From positions 1 to 64,000 of the forward strand of contig JAJDDK010000003.1 in assembly GCA_029260345.1 (NCBI GenBank): 64,000 nt of DNA, given 5' to 3'. Under the pieces are notes generated by a model. The model was not told the DNA's origin. It ran no database searches and was given only the letters and a program-made list of their open reading frames with translations. This document shows positions 43,911 to 52,548 of this stretch, one piece after another; position 1 is the stretch's first letter, and the number at the start of each line of letters is the position of its first letter. This DNA comes from Phycisphaerales bacterium. GTDB taxonomy: Bacteria > Planctomycetota > Phycisphaerae > Phycisphaerales > UBA1924. The position numbers and the translations under genes were made by a program.

Positions 43911-44495
43911 TCAATCAACCGGTTCGAGCAGGCTGGCGTCGATTTCGAGGCCGACCGCTCTGCCGAGCGCATCAACCTTCAAAATGAGCCGATCCTGCCG
44001 CGTTCGAACATCGACCACTCCCTCGACCCCCTTAAAAGGGCCGCCGGAAACGCGTACGTGTTTCCCGCATTGAAGGAATGGATATGGGTCCAGCACGGCG
44101 CTGCCTTTGAGGGCGCACCGAATCTGCTCGAGTTCATGGACCAAACAATCCTGGTCTGGCGCCTCGATTACCTGGGCGACTCGCTTGGTGCCGACCGCGA
44201 ACCATGCCTCTTCCCGAGCCCCCTGAATGAACACATAGGAAGGGAAGAGCGGCCGCTCGACAATCCTCTTGCGGTGACCGTAAATCTTTGTTTCACGGAT
44301 AGTAGGGAGAAAATGCCGGATTCCGGCGGCGCCGAGCACATCCCGCACCGCTTTCTCCTGCCGAGGGCGCGTGTGCAGGACACGCCAAGGCCGAGCGGCG
44401 TCCGCGGTAATCGGACCGCCAAAGCCATCACAGGAATCGCCCTCCCCGGGCTCTGCCGAGGGTCGGTTCGTCTCAATAAGGATGGGCTGGCCCAT
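43911..44495 (-). CDS. NusG-paralogue antitermination factor (RfaH/UpxY/LoaP type)
   Basis: The 194-residue product has a NusG N-terminal domain (WRVLHTRPRQEKAVRDVL, then HFLPTIRE, RPLFPSYVFIQG, VAQVIEAPD) and a C-terminal KOW domain (CGKHVRVSGGPFKGVEGVVD). RFLPTI-like and PLFPSYVF patterns are the RNA-polymerase-clamp-binding part. A dispersed location beside a long exopolysaccharide operon, instead of next to secE and ribosomal genes, marks it as a specialised paralogue. Such factors suppress pausing and termination in long surface-polysaccharide operons. AGGAG lies just before the ATG. It is the nearest regulator upstream of the 33-kb operon and is transcribed in the same direction. Confidence 0.9.
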   Translation of the reverse strand: MGQPILIETNRPSAEPGEGDSCDGFGGPITADAARPWRVLHTRPRQEKAVRDVLGAAGIRHFLPTIRETKIYGHRKRIVERPLFPSYVFIQGAREEAWFAVGTKRVAQVIEAPDQDCLVHELEQIRCALKGSAVLDPYPFLQCGKHVRVSGGPFKGVEGVVDVRTRQDRLILKVDALGRAVGLEIDASLLEPVD

Positions 44496-44702
44496 CTTTC
44501 TCCTGCCCTCAAGCCTGCTGGCGGCGTAACGAACGACTCATCACGCACCGGAGGCGTCCAGACTCCCTGCCACGCGGACGATCCGTACAGAATGATCGGA
44601 CCATCCCGCGTCTCCCATGAGGGTACGCAGCAAATCAGAGCGGCGTTCGGTGTGAACGCACTGGAGATGACGAATGTTTTCGGGCCTTCGACCGAATTTG
44701 GC

Positions 44703-45311
44703 TCAGCGCGAAATCGGGCTGTAGGCGCGCGGCTGGATGAACGTTGCCGGCGCCGTGCCATATGGCCTACTCGTCCCCAACCCGCCCGGAGGCGCCATCA
44801 AACCTGCTCCCGGAGCTGGCGGACGCACGTCGACAAACGACCCCGACCCGCGGCGAACCGAATCCACCGCTCCATAGCGCGGCTGCCGGAAAGCGGCCGT
44901 CGAGTCAAAGCTCACACCACCGGCACGATTCGCCCGGTACGGATTTCCGCGACCGTACCCGCCCGTTGGACGTCGATAGGCAAGCCCGGTGGAATTTGCG
45001 ATTCCGGTGTAACTGCGCGTCACCGGCGCCGTCGAAGCGACCTGCGGATTCCTTCCGTACATGCGCTGCCAGGATGAATACATCGGAGCATTAAATGCCG
45101 CGGCCTGGTTGTATCGCATTCCACCAGTCCGGCGATTCACCTGATAGACATCACGCTGAATGGAAACAGACTGTTGCCGAGAGTTGTAGCCCCCTGAACC
45201 CGCCATCAAATTGGAATCCAGCGCGCGGCCACTTCCGTAGCGCACTTGCGCCGCGGCTCCCCAAACCAGCAACACCGCAAGCCCGAGAGCGAGCGTCTTG
45301 GCACATGTCAT
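44703..45311 (-). CDS. Small secreted Gly/Arg/Tyr-rich protein of unknown function
   Basis: The 202-residue product has a signal peptide (MTCAKTLALGLAVLLVWGAA) and a mature part rich in Gly, Arg, Tyr, Ser and Pro, with short recurring pieces such as TGGYGRGNPYRANRAGG, NSTGLAYRRPTGG and APGAGLMAPPGGLG. No known domain, lipobox or sorting tail is seen. Composition suggests a disordered, basic envelope or matrix protein. GGAG lies eight bases before the ATG. It starts 18 bases after the FKBP stop, so the two may share a transcript. Confidence 0.6.
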   Translation of the reverse strand: MTCAKTLALGLAVLLVWGAAAQVRYGSGRALDSNLMAGSGGYNSRQQSVSIQRDVYQVNRRTGGMRYNQAAAFNAPMYSSWQRMYGRNPQVASTAPVTRSYTGIANSTGLAYRRPTGGYGRGNPYRANRAGGVSFDSTAAFRQPRYGAVDSVRRGSGSFVDVRPPAPGAGLMAPPGGLGTSRPYGTAPATFIQPRAYSPISR

Positions 45312-45329
45312 TCGTGACGCTCCAATGGA

Positions 45330-46070
45330 TCAGTCAGATTTCACGGAGAGCAGTTCAACTTCGATCAGCAGCGCTTCATTCGGGCCCACGAGCGGCGGAC
45401 GACCCGCCGCGCCGAATCCCAGCGCCGGCGGAATCGCCACAACCCACTTCTCGCCAACCTTCATCTTGGTGATGACGCTTTGCGGGCCTTCCAGCATGGT
45501 CGCAACGGGAATCTCGGCGTTGTACCCACTGGCGAATTCCGAGCCATCCCGCAGCATGCCGCGGAAATTCACGAAGACCGTGTCGTTGGCTGAAGGCATC
45601 TGGCCGTTCGCCGCGCGCTCCACAATGTACATCACTCCATTGTCAAGCTTCTTGGCGCCTTCCTGCTGCGAGAAGCGGCGCATCACATCTTGGCTCTTCG
45701 CATGATTGTCATCATGCATCGCCTTGAAGACCGGGTCTTTCTCAAGCAGATCTTCAACTTCAGCAAGCGAAATCTGCTCATGGAATCGGCGCAACACGCC
45801 TTCCACTTCGACTTTCGTCAGCAGGCCTTCGCGCTCCATAATCGCATCAGTAAATCCGCGGATCAGCATCGCCTTGTCGGCGTCGACTTTGTCCAGGCGG
45901 AGACCTTCAAGAGCCTGCGTCGCAAGATCATGGCCAATGGCGTAGGAAACGCGTCCCATCCACGGAAGTTCGCCGCCTCGCTCCTGCTCGGTCGTCGCCG
46001 TAAGACCGGTCGCAACAAACAGGATTCCCACCGCCACCAACGGCGCCGCAATTCGATTCTTCCGATTCAT
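45330..46070 (-). CDS. FKBP-type peptidyl-prolyl cis-trans isomerase, exported
   Basis: The 246-residue product has an N-terminal signal/anchor (IAAPLVAVGILFVATGLTAT). A helical FKBP_N dimerisation region (YAIGHDLATQALEGLRLDKV, residues about 40-130) and a C-terminal FKBP domain follow. Visible domain elements are TVFVNFRGMLRDGSEFASGY, KMKVGEKWVVAIPPALGFGA and LIEVELLSV. This is the Mip/FkpA layout; such proteins assist folding of extracytoplasmic proteins. The GGGGAG ribosome-binding site supports the start. The GYGxxG-like loop reads GFGAAG, which is common. Confidence 0.92.
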   Translation of the reverse strand: MNRKNRIAAPLVAVGILFVATGLTATTEQERGGELPWMGRVSYAIGHDLATQALEGLRLDKVDADKAMLIRGFTDAIMEREGLLTKVEVEGVLRRFHEQISLAEVEDLLEKDPVFKAMHDDNHAKSQDVMRRFSQQEGAKKLDNGVMYIVERAANGQMPSANDTVFVNFRGMLRDGSEFASGYNAEIPVATMLEGPQSVITKMKVGEKWVVAIPPALGFGAAGRPPLVGPNEALLIEVELLSVKSD

Positions 46071-46196
46071 TCTCTGACTCCCCTTCTGGCAGTCGAATAT
46101 CTCTAGGTCTGCACTGATCCAAAACGATAGCCGATTCGCACTGCAAGAACCACACCGTCAACCCGATCTGACGCTCGCTTCCGAACCTTTTCGGAC

Positions 46197-47003
46197 TCAT
46201 ATGCGCTTCAGAAAAGTCCTGATCGCCTGAACGGTTTCTCGCGCATTCTCGACCGGCGGTACATGCCCTGACTCGGGGAAGACCTCAAGACGGGCACGCC
46301 GCATCGACGCTTTCATTTCGATCCCAAGCTCCGGCGGTGTCGCCTTGTCGAATCCTCCGAAGAGGAGAAGCGAAGGGTTTGGATGCGCGCGAAGAGTCTC
46401 CCACTGATCCGGCCTGTCCGACAACGCCCGAGCCGACCCAACCAGGCCCGCCACGCTGATGTTGGCCATGCGCTCAAACCATCGGACACCGTTTTCCTGG
46501 GCGAATGATGGTCCAAACACGAACGGGCGAAACGCTTCGACGACTGGCGCCGGCCCGGAATCCATGGCGATCTCAATAAGCTCGTGCCACCGAGCTTTTC
46601 CGGCTTCTGTTTCTGCGTTCGGTCGGGCGCCGCAAAGGATGAGCCCGCGCGCCACGTTCGGGGATTGGCGCACCAGCTCCATCGCAACGATGCCCCCCAT
46701 CGAGTGACCGCCAACGATCACTCGCTCCTGCCGCGCGACGGCACGAATCACGCACGCATGGTCGTTCGCCAGAAGTGACATCGTGACATCGTCCGACTTC
46801 GCATCACTCAGGCCGTGCCCCCGAAGATCCGGCAGAATCACACGCCACTCGCCCGCCAGTTCGGCGCCAACGTCGAGCCACATCGTGTGGTCTAGCAGAA
46901 AACCGTGGGTGAGAACCAAAGGCGGCGCATTGTGCTTCCCAAGCACGGCGACATGGAGCCGCGCGCCGTCATTCGCCCGGAGAAAGAATTGTTGCGGCTT
47001 CAT
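46197..47003 (-). CDS. Alpha/beta-hydrolase fold protein
   Basis: The 268-residue product starts MKPQQFFLRANDG (AGGTGA just upstream; an ATG nine codons earlier is less likely). It shows the fold's HGFLLDHTMW oxyanion segment, the DLRGHGLSD stretch, the nucleophile elbow VGGHSMGG, an acidic residue in FGGFDKATPP and the His of ESGHVPPVENA. All three catalytic residues are present. The wording resembles 3-oxoadipate enol-lactonase-like hydrolases, but these names are not reliable for substrates. It is divergent from the copper ATPase. Confidence 0.85.
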   Translation of the reverse strand: MKPQQFFLRANDGARLHVAVLGKHNAPPLVLTHGFLLDHTMWLDVGAELAGEWRVILPDLRGHGLSDAKSDDVTMSLLANDHACVIRAVARQERVIVGGHSMGGIVAMELVRQSPNVARGLILCGARPNAETEAGKARWHELIEIAMDSGPAPVVEAFRPFVFGPSFAQENGVRWFERMANISVAGLVGSARALSDRPDQWETLRAHPNPSLLLFGGFDKATPPELGIEMKASMRRARLEVFPESGHVPPVENARETVQAIRTFLKRI

Positions 47004-47065
47004 TTCACCTGAGGCTCTCAGTATCAACAACGCCCAGCAACTTTACGAACAATCCCGCACCTGAT

Positions 47066-49423
47066 ATGCCATTTCGCATGGAACACTCGATGCCCGAGAC
47101 CCCGTCGTCCGGCCACGCGCACATCGATCCCGTCTGCGGCATGACCGTTTCCCCCGAATCCGCCGCGGCGACGATCGCGCACCAAGGCGAATCGTTCTAT
47201 TTCTGCAGCAAAGGCTGCGCTGAAAAGTTTCGCAGCGATCCGGACAAGTACCTGTCAAACGACAACGCCGGCGAATCGAACGACCACGCAGCGCCCGGAG
47301 CCATCTACACCTGCCCGATGCACCCTGAGGTCGAGCAGGTCGGCCCAGGCTCTTGCCCCAAGTGCGGCATGGCGCTCGAACCCAAACACCCCTCCGGTGA
47401 ACAGGACGATTCCGAACTGCGCGACATGCGCCGGCGCTTCTGGATCTCCGCGGCGCTGACGGCGCCGGTCCTGATCTACACGATGTCCAACATGTTCGCC
47501 GGCGCGCCGCTGCGCGAAATGCTCGGCGCCGATCTCGGGCGCTGGCTCGAATTCGGATTCACGACGCCGGTTGTCTTCTACGGCGCTTGGCCGTTCTTCG
47601 TGCGCGCCGTGGCGTCCGTCAAAAAGCTCAGCCCGAATATGTTCACACTGATCGGGATCGGTGTCGCCGTTGCCTACCTCTATAGCGTCATCGCGACACT
47701 CTTCCCCCACATCTTCCCGGAGACGTTCCGCGACGACAGCGGCATGGTCGAGGTCTACTTCGAATCCGCCGCGGTGATTACGACGCTCGTACTACTCGGA
47801 CAAGTGCTGGAATTGCGCGCCCGAGGCCGCGCCGGCGCCGCCATCCGTGAACTTCTGGAACTCGCGCCGCCAACGGCGCTGCGCATCAGCGACGATGGCA
47901 GTGAAAAGGAAATCCCACTTGATGAAGTCCGCGAAGGCGACAAACTGCGCGTCCGTCCCGGTGACAAAGTCCCGATCGACGGCGAAATCGTCGATGGCGA
48001 ATCGCGCCTCGATGAATCCATGATCACCGGCGAATCCATGCCAGTTGCGAAGACCAAAGGCGACGACGTCACCGGCGGCACGGTGAATCAATCTGGCTCG
48101 TTCATCATGCGCGTCACCAAAACCGGACAGGACACCACACTCTCGCAAATCGTGAACATGGTCGCCGAGGCGCAGCGCTCCCGAGCGCCCATTCAAGGCG
48201 TCGCCGACAAAGTCGCGGCGTGGTTCGTTCCCGCCGTCGTCAGCGTTGCGCTCATTGCATTCGTGGTCTGGCTCCTCGTCGGACCAGCGCCTGCGCTGAG
48301 TTATGCCATCGTCGCGGCGGTCTCCGTCCTCATCATCGCCTGCCCTTGTGCGCTTGGTCTCGCCACGCCCATGTCCATCATGGTCGCCACGGGTCGCGGC
48401 GCCTCCGCCGGCGTCCTCTTCAAAAACGCCGACGCCATCGAACGCATTGAAAAGATCGACACCATCGTTGTCGACAAGACTGGAACACTCACCAAAGGCG
48501 AGCCGGACGTCGTCAACATCGTTCGCGCTGATGGCAGCCCGGCGGCGACTGACGAAGAACTCCTCACACTCGTTGCAGCGGTCGAGCGCGCCAGTGAACA
48601 CCCGCTCGGCGCCGCCATTTTGCGCGCTGCGGAAAGCCGCGAGCTTGAACGCCCAAACGCCACGGCTTTCGAATCTTTCAGCGGCGAAGGCGTGTACGCG
48701 TTCGTGAACGGCAAGCGCATCGCCATCGGCAACGCCGCGCTCATGAAGCGTCTCAACATCGACGCAACTTCAATACAAAAAGCCGCCGAAGACGCCCGCA
48801 GCGGCGGCGCCACCGCACTGCTCGTCGCTATCGACGACAAGCCCGCCGGCATGATCGCCGTCGCCGACCCAATCAAAGACACAACACACGACGCCATTCA
48901 ATCGCTGCATAAAGAAGGCCTGCGTATCGTCATGCTCACCGGCGATCATCAGGCCACCGCCGACGCCATCGCGAAGAAACTCGGCATCGACGAAGTGCGC
49001 GCCGGTGTGATGCCCGACCAGAAAGCCGCGCACATCAAAGAGCTTCAGCAAAGCGGCGCCCGCGTCCTCATGGCTGGCGACGGTGTCAATGATGCGCCCG
49101 CACTTGCCCAAGCAGATGTCGGCGTCGCGATGGGAACCGGCGCCGGTGTCGCCATCGAAAGCGCCGCCGTCACACTCGTGGGCGGCGATCTCACCGGCCT
49201 TGTGCGCTCATTCAAACTCAGCGAAGCGACAATGCGCAACATTCGCGAGAACCTGATCTTCGCCTTCGGCTACAACGCGCTGGGCGTCCCGATCGCGGCG
49301 GGCGTTCTCTACCCGATCTTCGGCACACTCCTCAGCCCGATGATCGCCGCCGCAGCAATGAGCTTCAGCTCCGTCTCCGTCATCGGCAACGCACTGCGGC
49401 TTCGAGCCGTGAAGCTCGAATAA
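47066..49423 (+). CDS. copA: Copper-translocating P1B-type ATPase with YHS and heavy-metal-binding N-terminal domains
   Basis: The 785-residue product has two N-terminal metal modules. A YHS domain (HIDPVCGMTVSPESAAATIA, then FYFCSKGCAEKF) is followed by a heavy-metal-binding domain (IYTCPMHPEVEQVGPGSCPK with CGMALEP). The pump core follows: the TGES actuator loop, the CPC transport motif at residues 426-428 (IIACPCALGLATP), phosphorylated Asp470 in DKTGTLTKG, SEHPLG and the hinge GDGVNDAPALAQADVGVAMG. It should expel Cu(I) or Ag(I) from the cytoplasm. The usual HMA (GMxCxxC) domain is replaced by YHS plus the CPMHP module, as in CopB-like and many environmental CopA proteins. The start is uncertain among ATGs at 47066, 47078 and 47090. 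Confidence 0.93.
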   Translation: MPFRMEHSMPETPSSGHAHIDPVCGMTVSPESAAATIAHQGESFYFCSKGCAEKFRSDPDKYLSNDNAGESNDHAAPGAIYTCPMHPEVEQVGPGSCPKCGMALEPKHPSGEQDDSELRDMRRRFWISAALTAPVLIYTMSNMFAGAPLREMLGADLGRWLEFGFTTPVVFYGAWPFFVRAVASVKKLSPNMFTLIGIGVAVAYLYSVIATLFPHIFPETFRDDSGMVEVYFESAAVITTLVLLGQVLELRARGRAGAAIRELLELAPPTALRISDDGSEKEIPLDEVREGDKLRVRPGDKVPIDGEIVDGESRLDESMITGESMPVAKTKGDDVTGGTVNQSGSFIMRVTKTGQDTTLSQIVNMVAEAQRSRAPIQGVADKVAAWFVPAVVSVALIAFVVWLLVGPAPALSYAIVAAVSVLIIACPCALGLATPMSIMVATGRGASAGVLFKNADAIERIEKIDTIVVDKTGTLTKGEPDVVNIVRADGSPAATDEELLTLVAAVERASEHPLGAAILRAAESRELERPNATAFESFSGEGVYAFVNGKRIAIGNAALMKRLNIDATSIQKAAEDARSGGATALLVAIDDKPAGMIAVADPIKDTTHDAIQSLHKEGLRIVMLTGDHQATADAIAKKLGIDEVRAGVMPDQKAAHIKELQQSGARVLMAGDGVNDAPALAQADVGVAMGTGAGVAIESAAVTLVGGDLTGLVRSFKLSEATMRNIRENLIFAFGYNALGVPIAAGVLYPIFGTLLSPMIAAAAMSFSSVSVIGNALRLRAVKLE

Positions 49424-49429
49424 GTCGAC

Positions 49430-50296
49430 CTACACCGCCCCCGTCTCCGCCTTCTTGAGTTCAATCACCACCAACGGATCATCTGGCTCCAGCACGGCTG
49501 CGTCCGGGCGCTCGCCGTATTCCGACTTCGCCGGGCCGAACGGCGACGTCATCATGCCGCGCAGCGTTTCGATGTCGCGCGCTTCGTAGCCATCCAGTCC
49601 AATCTCCACCGTCTCGGCGCGCTTGCGGCTGCGGAATGTTCCAAAGATGCGGTCCCACACCGAGAACACACTCGAATAATTGCTGTTCGTCTCCGGCTGC
49701 CAGCGCGAGTGGTGCAGCCAGTGCATGCGCGGCGTCACGATAAACAGTCGCAGTACACGATCCACACGCGGGCTGAGCCGCACGTTGGAATGATGGAACA
49801 GTGACACCGGCAGCAGGATGAGGTTGTACGCCGCGACTTCCTGAATGCCGATGCCAAACAGCACCGCGACCGGGATCGTCAGGAGTCCGAGAAACGCGAT
49901 CTCGAAGCAGTGGAAGCGCATCGCGACGGTCGCTTCGAGCTTGTCCGCGTTGTGATGCACGGCGTGGAATCGCCACAGCAGCGGGATCTGGTGCGCCAGC
50001 ACGTGGCACGCGTAATGCCAGACATCAAGAATGGCCAGCGCGAGTAAGAACTCAAGCCACCACGGCATTTCCGCCGCACGAAACAGGCCGAATCCGTGAC
50101 CCCGCGCCCACATATCCGCAAGCAGGAGCAAACCCGCCACCACGGCGCTCACGGCGGCGTTCATCAGCCCAAGCGCCAAATGACACATTCGCTGCCGCAT
50201 ACCCGCGGCCGGCCCAGCCAGCCCAGGCAAGAACGCCTCGAACGACCAAAGCACCACGAGCGTGATCGCCGCAATCGGCCCGCTCAGCAGCTCCAT
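49430..50296 (-). CDS. Sterol desaturase / fatty acid hydroxylase family membrane protein
   Basis: The protein has several N-terminal membrane helices and the histidine boxes of the di-iron hydroxylase family: DVWHYACHVLAH (HxxxH), FHAVHH, LFHHSNV and PRMHWLHHS. These enzymes hydroxylate or desaturate lipids at the membrane. The MELLSGPIAAITLVVLWSFE start (50296) has GGAGG eleven bases upstream; an ATG at 50350 would extend it by 18 residues. It is convergent with the copper ATPase gene, ending only six bases from it. The C-terminal 80 residues are hydrophilic and not recognised. Confidence 0.87.
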   Translation of the reverse strand: MELLSGPIAAITLVVLWSFEAFLPGLAGPAAGMRQRMCHLALGLMNAAVSAVVAGLLLLADMWARGHGFGLFRAAEMPWWLEFLLALAILDVWHYACHVLAHQIPLLWRFHAVHHNADKLEATVAMRFHCFEIAFLGLLTIPVAVLFGIGIQEVAAYNLILLPVSLFHHSNVRLSPRVDRVLRLFIVTPRMHWLHHSRWQPETNSNYSSVFSVWDRIFGTFRSRKRAETVEIGLDGYEARDIETLRGMMTSPFGPAKSEYGERPDAAVLEPDDPLVVIELKKAETGAV

Positions 50297-50364
50297 GACT
50301 TTCGAGACCTCCCCACTCAGTCCCCGGCCAACCAGCGCCCCGTCGGGCATTCATACCGTTTCGT

Positions 50365-50829
50365 TCAATCGCTCGGCGCCGGCGCGCTCGGCGTTCGCAC
50401 GTGTCGCGACGAACGACCCTGATGCAGTATGGCCCACGTCCCCGCGGCGCCCGAAAGCGCCAGCAGCGGAATCACCACGGCTAAGTTCAGTTCGGTCCTC
50501 AGACCGATCATCACGCCGCTGAACGCAATCGCGATCCACATCGCCGCCAGCGCCACAATCTGCGCCCGCAGCGGCATCGGCGTGTCCCGATCGAGATACA
50601 CCAGAAACGGCTTGAAGAATCGATTGCGGATGAGCACCGCTTCAAGACGCGGGCAACTGCGCGTGAAGCACCACGCGCCGACAATCAGAAAGACCGCCGT
50701 CGGCATGACCGGCAACACAGCGCCAATAGCGCCGAGCGCCACACACACCACGCCCGCCACAACCAGCGTCCATCGCTTGAGCGATTCACGAGTCATCAGG
50801 AATATTGAATTCGCGGCGATGCGGCTCAT
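50365..50829 (-). CDS. DUF454 (YbaN-like) inner-membrane protein
   Basis: The 154-residue product shows the YbaN hallmark LGAIGAVLPVMPTAVFLIVG followed by AWCFTRSCPRLEAVLIRNRF, with further membrane helices at IVALAAMWIAIAFSGVMIG and AVVIPLLALSGAAGTWAIL. The family role is unknown. A short tail (RSSRHVRTPSAPAPSD) is basic and proline-rich. It lies between the hydroxylase and catalase genes on the same strand, with 77 bases to catalase. A start at 50796 is possible. Confidence 0.85.
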   Translation of the reverse strand: MSRIAANSIFLMTRESLKRWTLVVAGVVCVALGAIGAVLPVMPTAVFLIVGAWCFTRSCPRLEAVLIRNRFFKPFLVYLDRDTPMPLRAQIVALAAMWIAIAFSGVMIGLRTELNLAVVIPLLALSGAAGTWAILHQGRSSRHVRTPSAPAPSD

Positions 50830-50835
50830 GGGGTG

Positions 50836-50893
50836 AATTCCATTTCATTCTGAGGAAAACGTCCGTGCCTCTTTCAAGACACGGTCGTGGCTT
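50836..50893 (-). terminator. Possible weak terminator after catalase
   Basis: On the minus strand a short CCGTG/CACGG stem with a 12-base loop is followed by ACGTTTTCC just after the catalase stop. The stem is only five bp, so this is a weak candidate. Confidence 0.3.
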
Positions 50894-50906
50894 CAAATTT
50901 AGCGGG

Positions 50907-52400
50907 TCAGGCCATCGCGTGCGCGGCGCCGGATTCCTTCATCGCGGCGTCCACATCAATGCCCAGTTTCTCCGCGACTCGCCGGCCGTAGTCCTCGTCC
51001 ACGCGGAAGAAATGGCAGAGCTGACGAATCTGCACTTCCTTACGAGCCTGCCCCAGCACGCCCGCAATGCGCGTCGTGAGCCGATCTCGATGCGCCTCGT
51101 CAAACAGCGCGTAGAGGTTGCCGACCTGCGTGTAGTCGTCGTGGTCAACCGTGGAGTCGAACCGATCAACCACCGTCTGACCCAGCTCCCACGCCGGATC
51201 CTTGTACTTCTCATCCGGCATCGGGGCGCCTTCACGCGAGTTCGGCCAGTAGTTGGGCTTGCCGCCGTAATCCTTCGCCGTCGCCATGGCGCCGTCGCGC
51301 TCGTAATTCATCACCGGGCAGCGCGGCTTGTTCACCGGAAGCTCACGGTAATTCACTCCCACGCGATACAGGTGCGTGTCCGCATAGCTCATGAGCCGTG
51401 CCTGGAGCATTTTGTCCGGACTGGCGCCGATGCCTGGGACGAGCGCGCTCGGGTTAAACGCCGCCTGCTCAACTTCCGCGTGATAATTCTCGGGATTGCG
51501 ATTCAGCTCCATCGTGCCGACCTCGATGAGCGGGAACTCCGCGTGCGGCCAGACCTTGGTCAGATCAAAAGGATTCCAGCGGAACTCGTCCGCCTGCTTC
51601 TGCGTCATCACCTGGATGCACACGCGCCACTGCGGATAGTCGCCCTTCTCGATGGATTCGAAAAGATCGCGCTGGTGCGATTCACGATCGCTGCCGATCA
51701 GGTTCGCCGATTCATCGTCCATCAGGTTCTTCACGCCTTGCTTGGACTTGAAGTGGAACTTGCACCACACGCGCTCGCCCTTGTCATTGATCAGCGAATA
51801 CGTATGGCTGCCGAACCCGTGCTGATGTCGATAGCTGGCAGGGATGCCGCGATCGGAGAAGAGAATCGTCACCTGATGCAGCGACTCCGGGCACAGCGAC
51901 CAGAAATCCCACTGCATATCCATGTCGCGCAGGTTCGTTTTCGGATCACGTTTCTGCGTGTGGATGAAGTTCTGGAACTTGTATGGATCGCGCACAAAGA
52001 AGACCGGCGTGTTGTTGCCGACGAGATCCCAGTTGCCCTCTTCGGTGTAGAACTTCACCGCAAAGCCGCGCACGTCGCGTTCCGCGTCGGCGGCGCCGCG
52101 CTCGCCGGCGACGGTGCTGAAGCGCATGAACACGTCCGTCTTCTTCCCGACCTTGTTGAAGAGCGCGGCCTTCGAGTACATGGAAATATCGTTCGTCACG
52201 GTAAACGTGCCGTACGCGCCGGAGCCTTTGGCGTGAACCACGCGCTCGGGGATGCGCTCGCGATTGAAGTGCTGCATCTGCTCGAGCAGTTGCACGTCCT
52301 GCATCAACACCGGGCCGCGCGGCCCCGCCGTCAGCGCCTGCTGCACACCAATCGGCGCGCCGTCGGCGGTGGTCAGAACCGGACATTTCTTCTCGCTCAT
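50907..52400 (-). CDS. katA: Monofunctional haem catalase
   Basis: It dismutates hydrogen peroxide. The 497-residue product has the catalytic His in RERIPERVVHAKGSGAYG, the distal Asn in VGNNTPVFFVRDP and the haem-ligand Tyr in RLMSYADTHLYRVG. Its length fits small-subunit clade 3 catalases. The start MSEKKCPVLTTADGAPIGV is preceded by GAGGAG; a longer reading from 52490 crosses the intergenic region. It is divergent from the oxyR gene, 144 bases apart, so it is likely induced by OxyR. No signal peptide. Confidence 0.96.
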   Translation of the reverse strand: MSEKKCPVLTTADGAPIGVQQALTAGPRGPVLMQDVQLLEQMQHFNRERIPERVVHAKGSGAYGTFTVTNDISMYSKAALFNKVGKKTDVFMRFSTVAGERGAADAERDVRGFAVKFYTEEGNWDLVGNNTPVFFVRDPYKFQNFIHTQKRDPKTNLRDMDMQWDFWSLCPESLHQVTILFSDRGIPASYRHQHGFGSHTYSLINDKGERVWCKFHFKSKQGVKNLMDDESANLIGSDRESHQRDLFESIEKGDYPQWRVCIQVMTQKQADEFRWNPFDLTKVWPHAEFPLIEVGTMELNRNPENYHAEVEQAAFNPSALVPGIGASPDKMLQARLMSYADTHLYRVGVNYRELPVNKPRCPVMNYERDGAMATAKDYGGKPNYWPNSREGAPMPDEKYKDPAWELGQTVVDRFDSTVDHDDYTQVGNLYALFDEAHRDRLTTRIAGVLGQARKEVQIRQLCHFFRVDEDYGRRVAEKLGIDVDAAMKESGAAHAMA

Positions 52401-52529
52401 GTCGTCTCCTCGGATGAAACAGCCCCGCGCGCGGCGGAGGCGCGCTCTCGAATTTGAATTGCAGAACAGATCGTCCGGAAACCATACCACCGCAGCTCAT
52501 AGCTGTCCAAGATATGAAGAGAATATATA

Positions 52530-52548
52530 CCATAGGATATGCCTATGG
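52530..52548. promoter_or_regulatory. OxyR-type binding half-site overlapping the oxyR ribosome-binding site and start
   Basis: The dyad CCATAGG-N5-CCTATGG contains ATAG-N7-CTAT (52532-52546), exactly the OxyR half-site pattern. It spans the AGGA ribosome-binding site (52534-52537) and the oxyR ATG (52545). The expected second half-site one turn upstream is only partly present (AGAT at 52510, GAAT at 52521). Position implies self-repression and perhaps control of the divergent catalase. Confidence 0.6.

Noticed and set aside
44168-44761. Minus-strand open frame overlapping the NusG-like gene in another frame
   Set aside because: The 43911-44495 frame has clear NGN and KOW domains; the overlapping frame reads Ser/Arg/Pro-rich sequence and lacks a ribosome-binding site.
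47004-47065. OxyR- or copper-regulator-type operator between the hydrolase and copper pump genes
   Set aside because: The 62-base gap shows no clear dyad or consensus that could be defended.
50805-52457. Long plus-strand open frame (about 550 codons) over the catalase gene
   Set aside because: It is antisense to a complete catalase with all catalytic motifs, and its translation is Arg/His/Val-rich with no domain. It is a GC-rich shadow frame.
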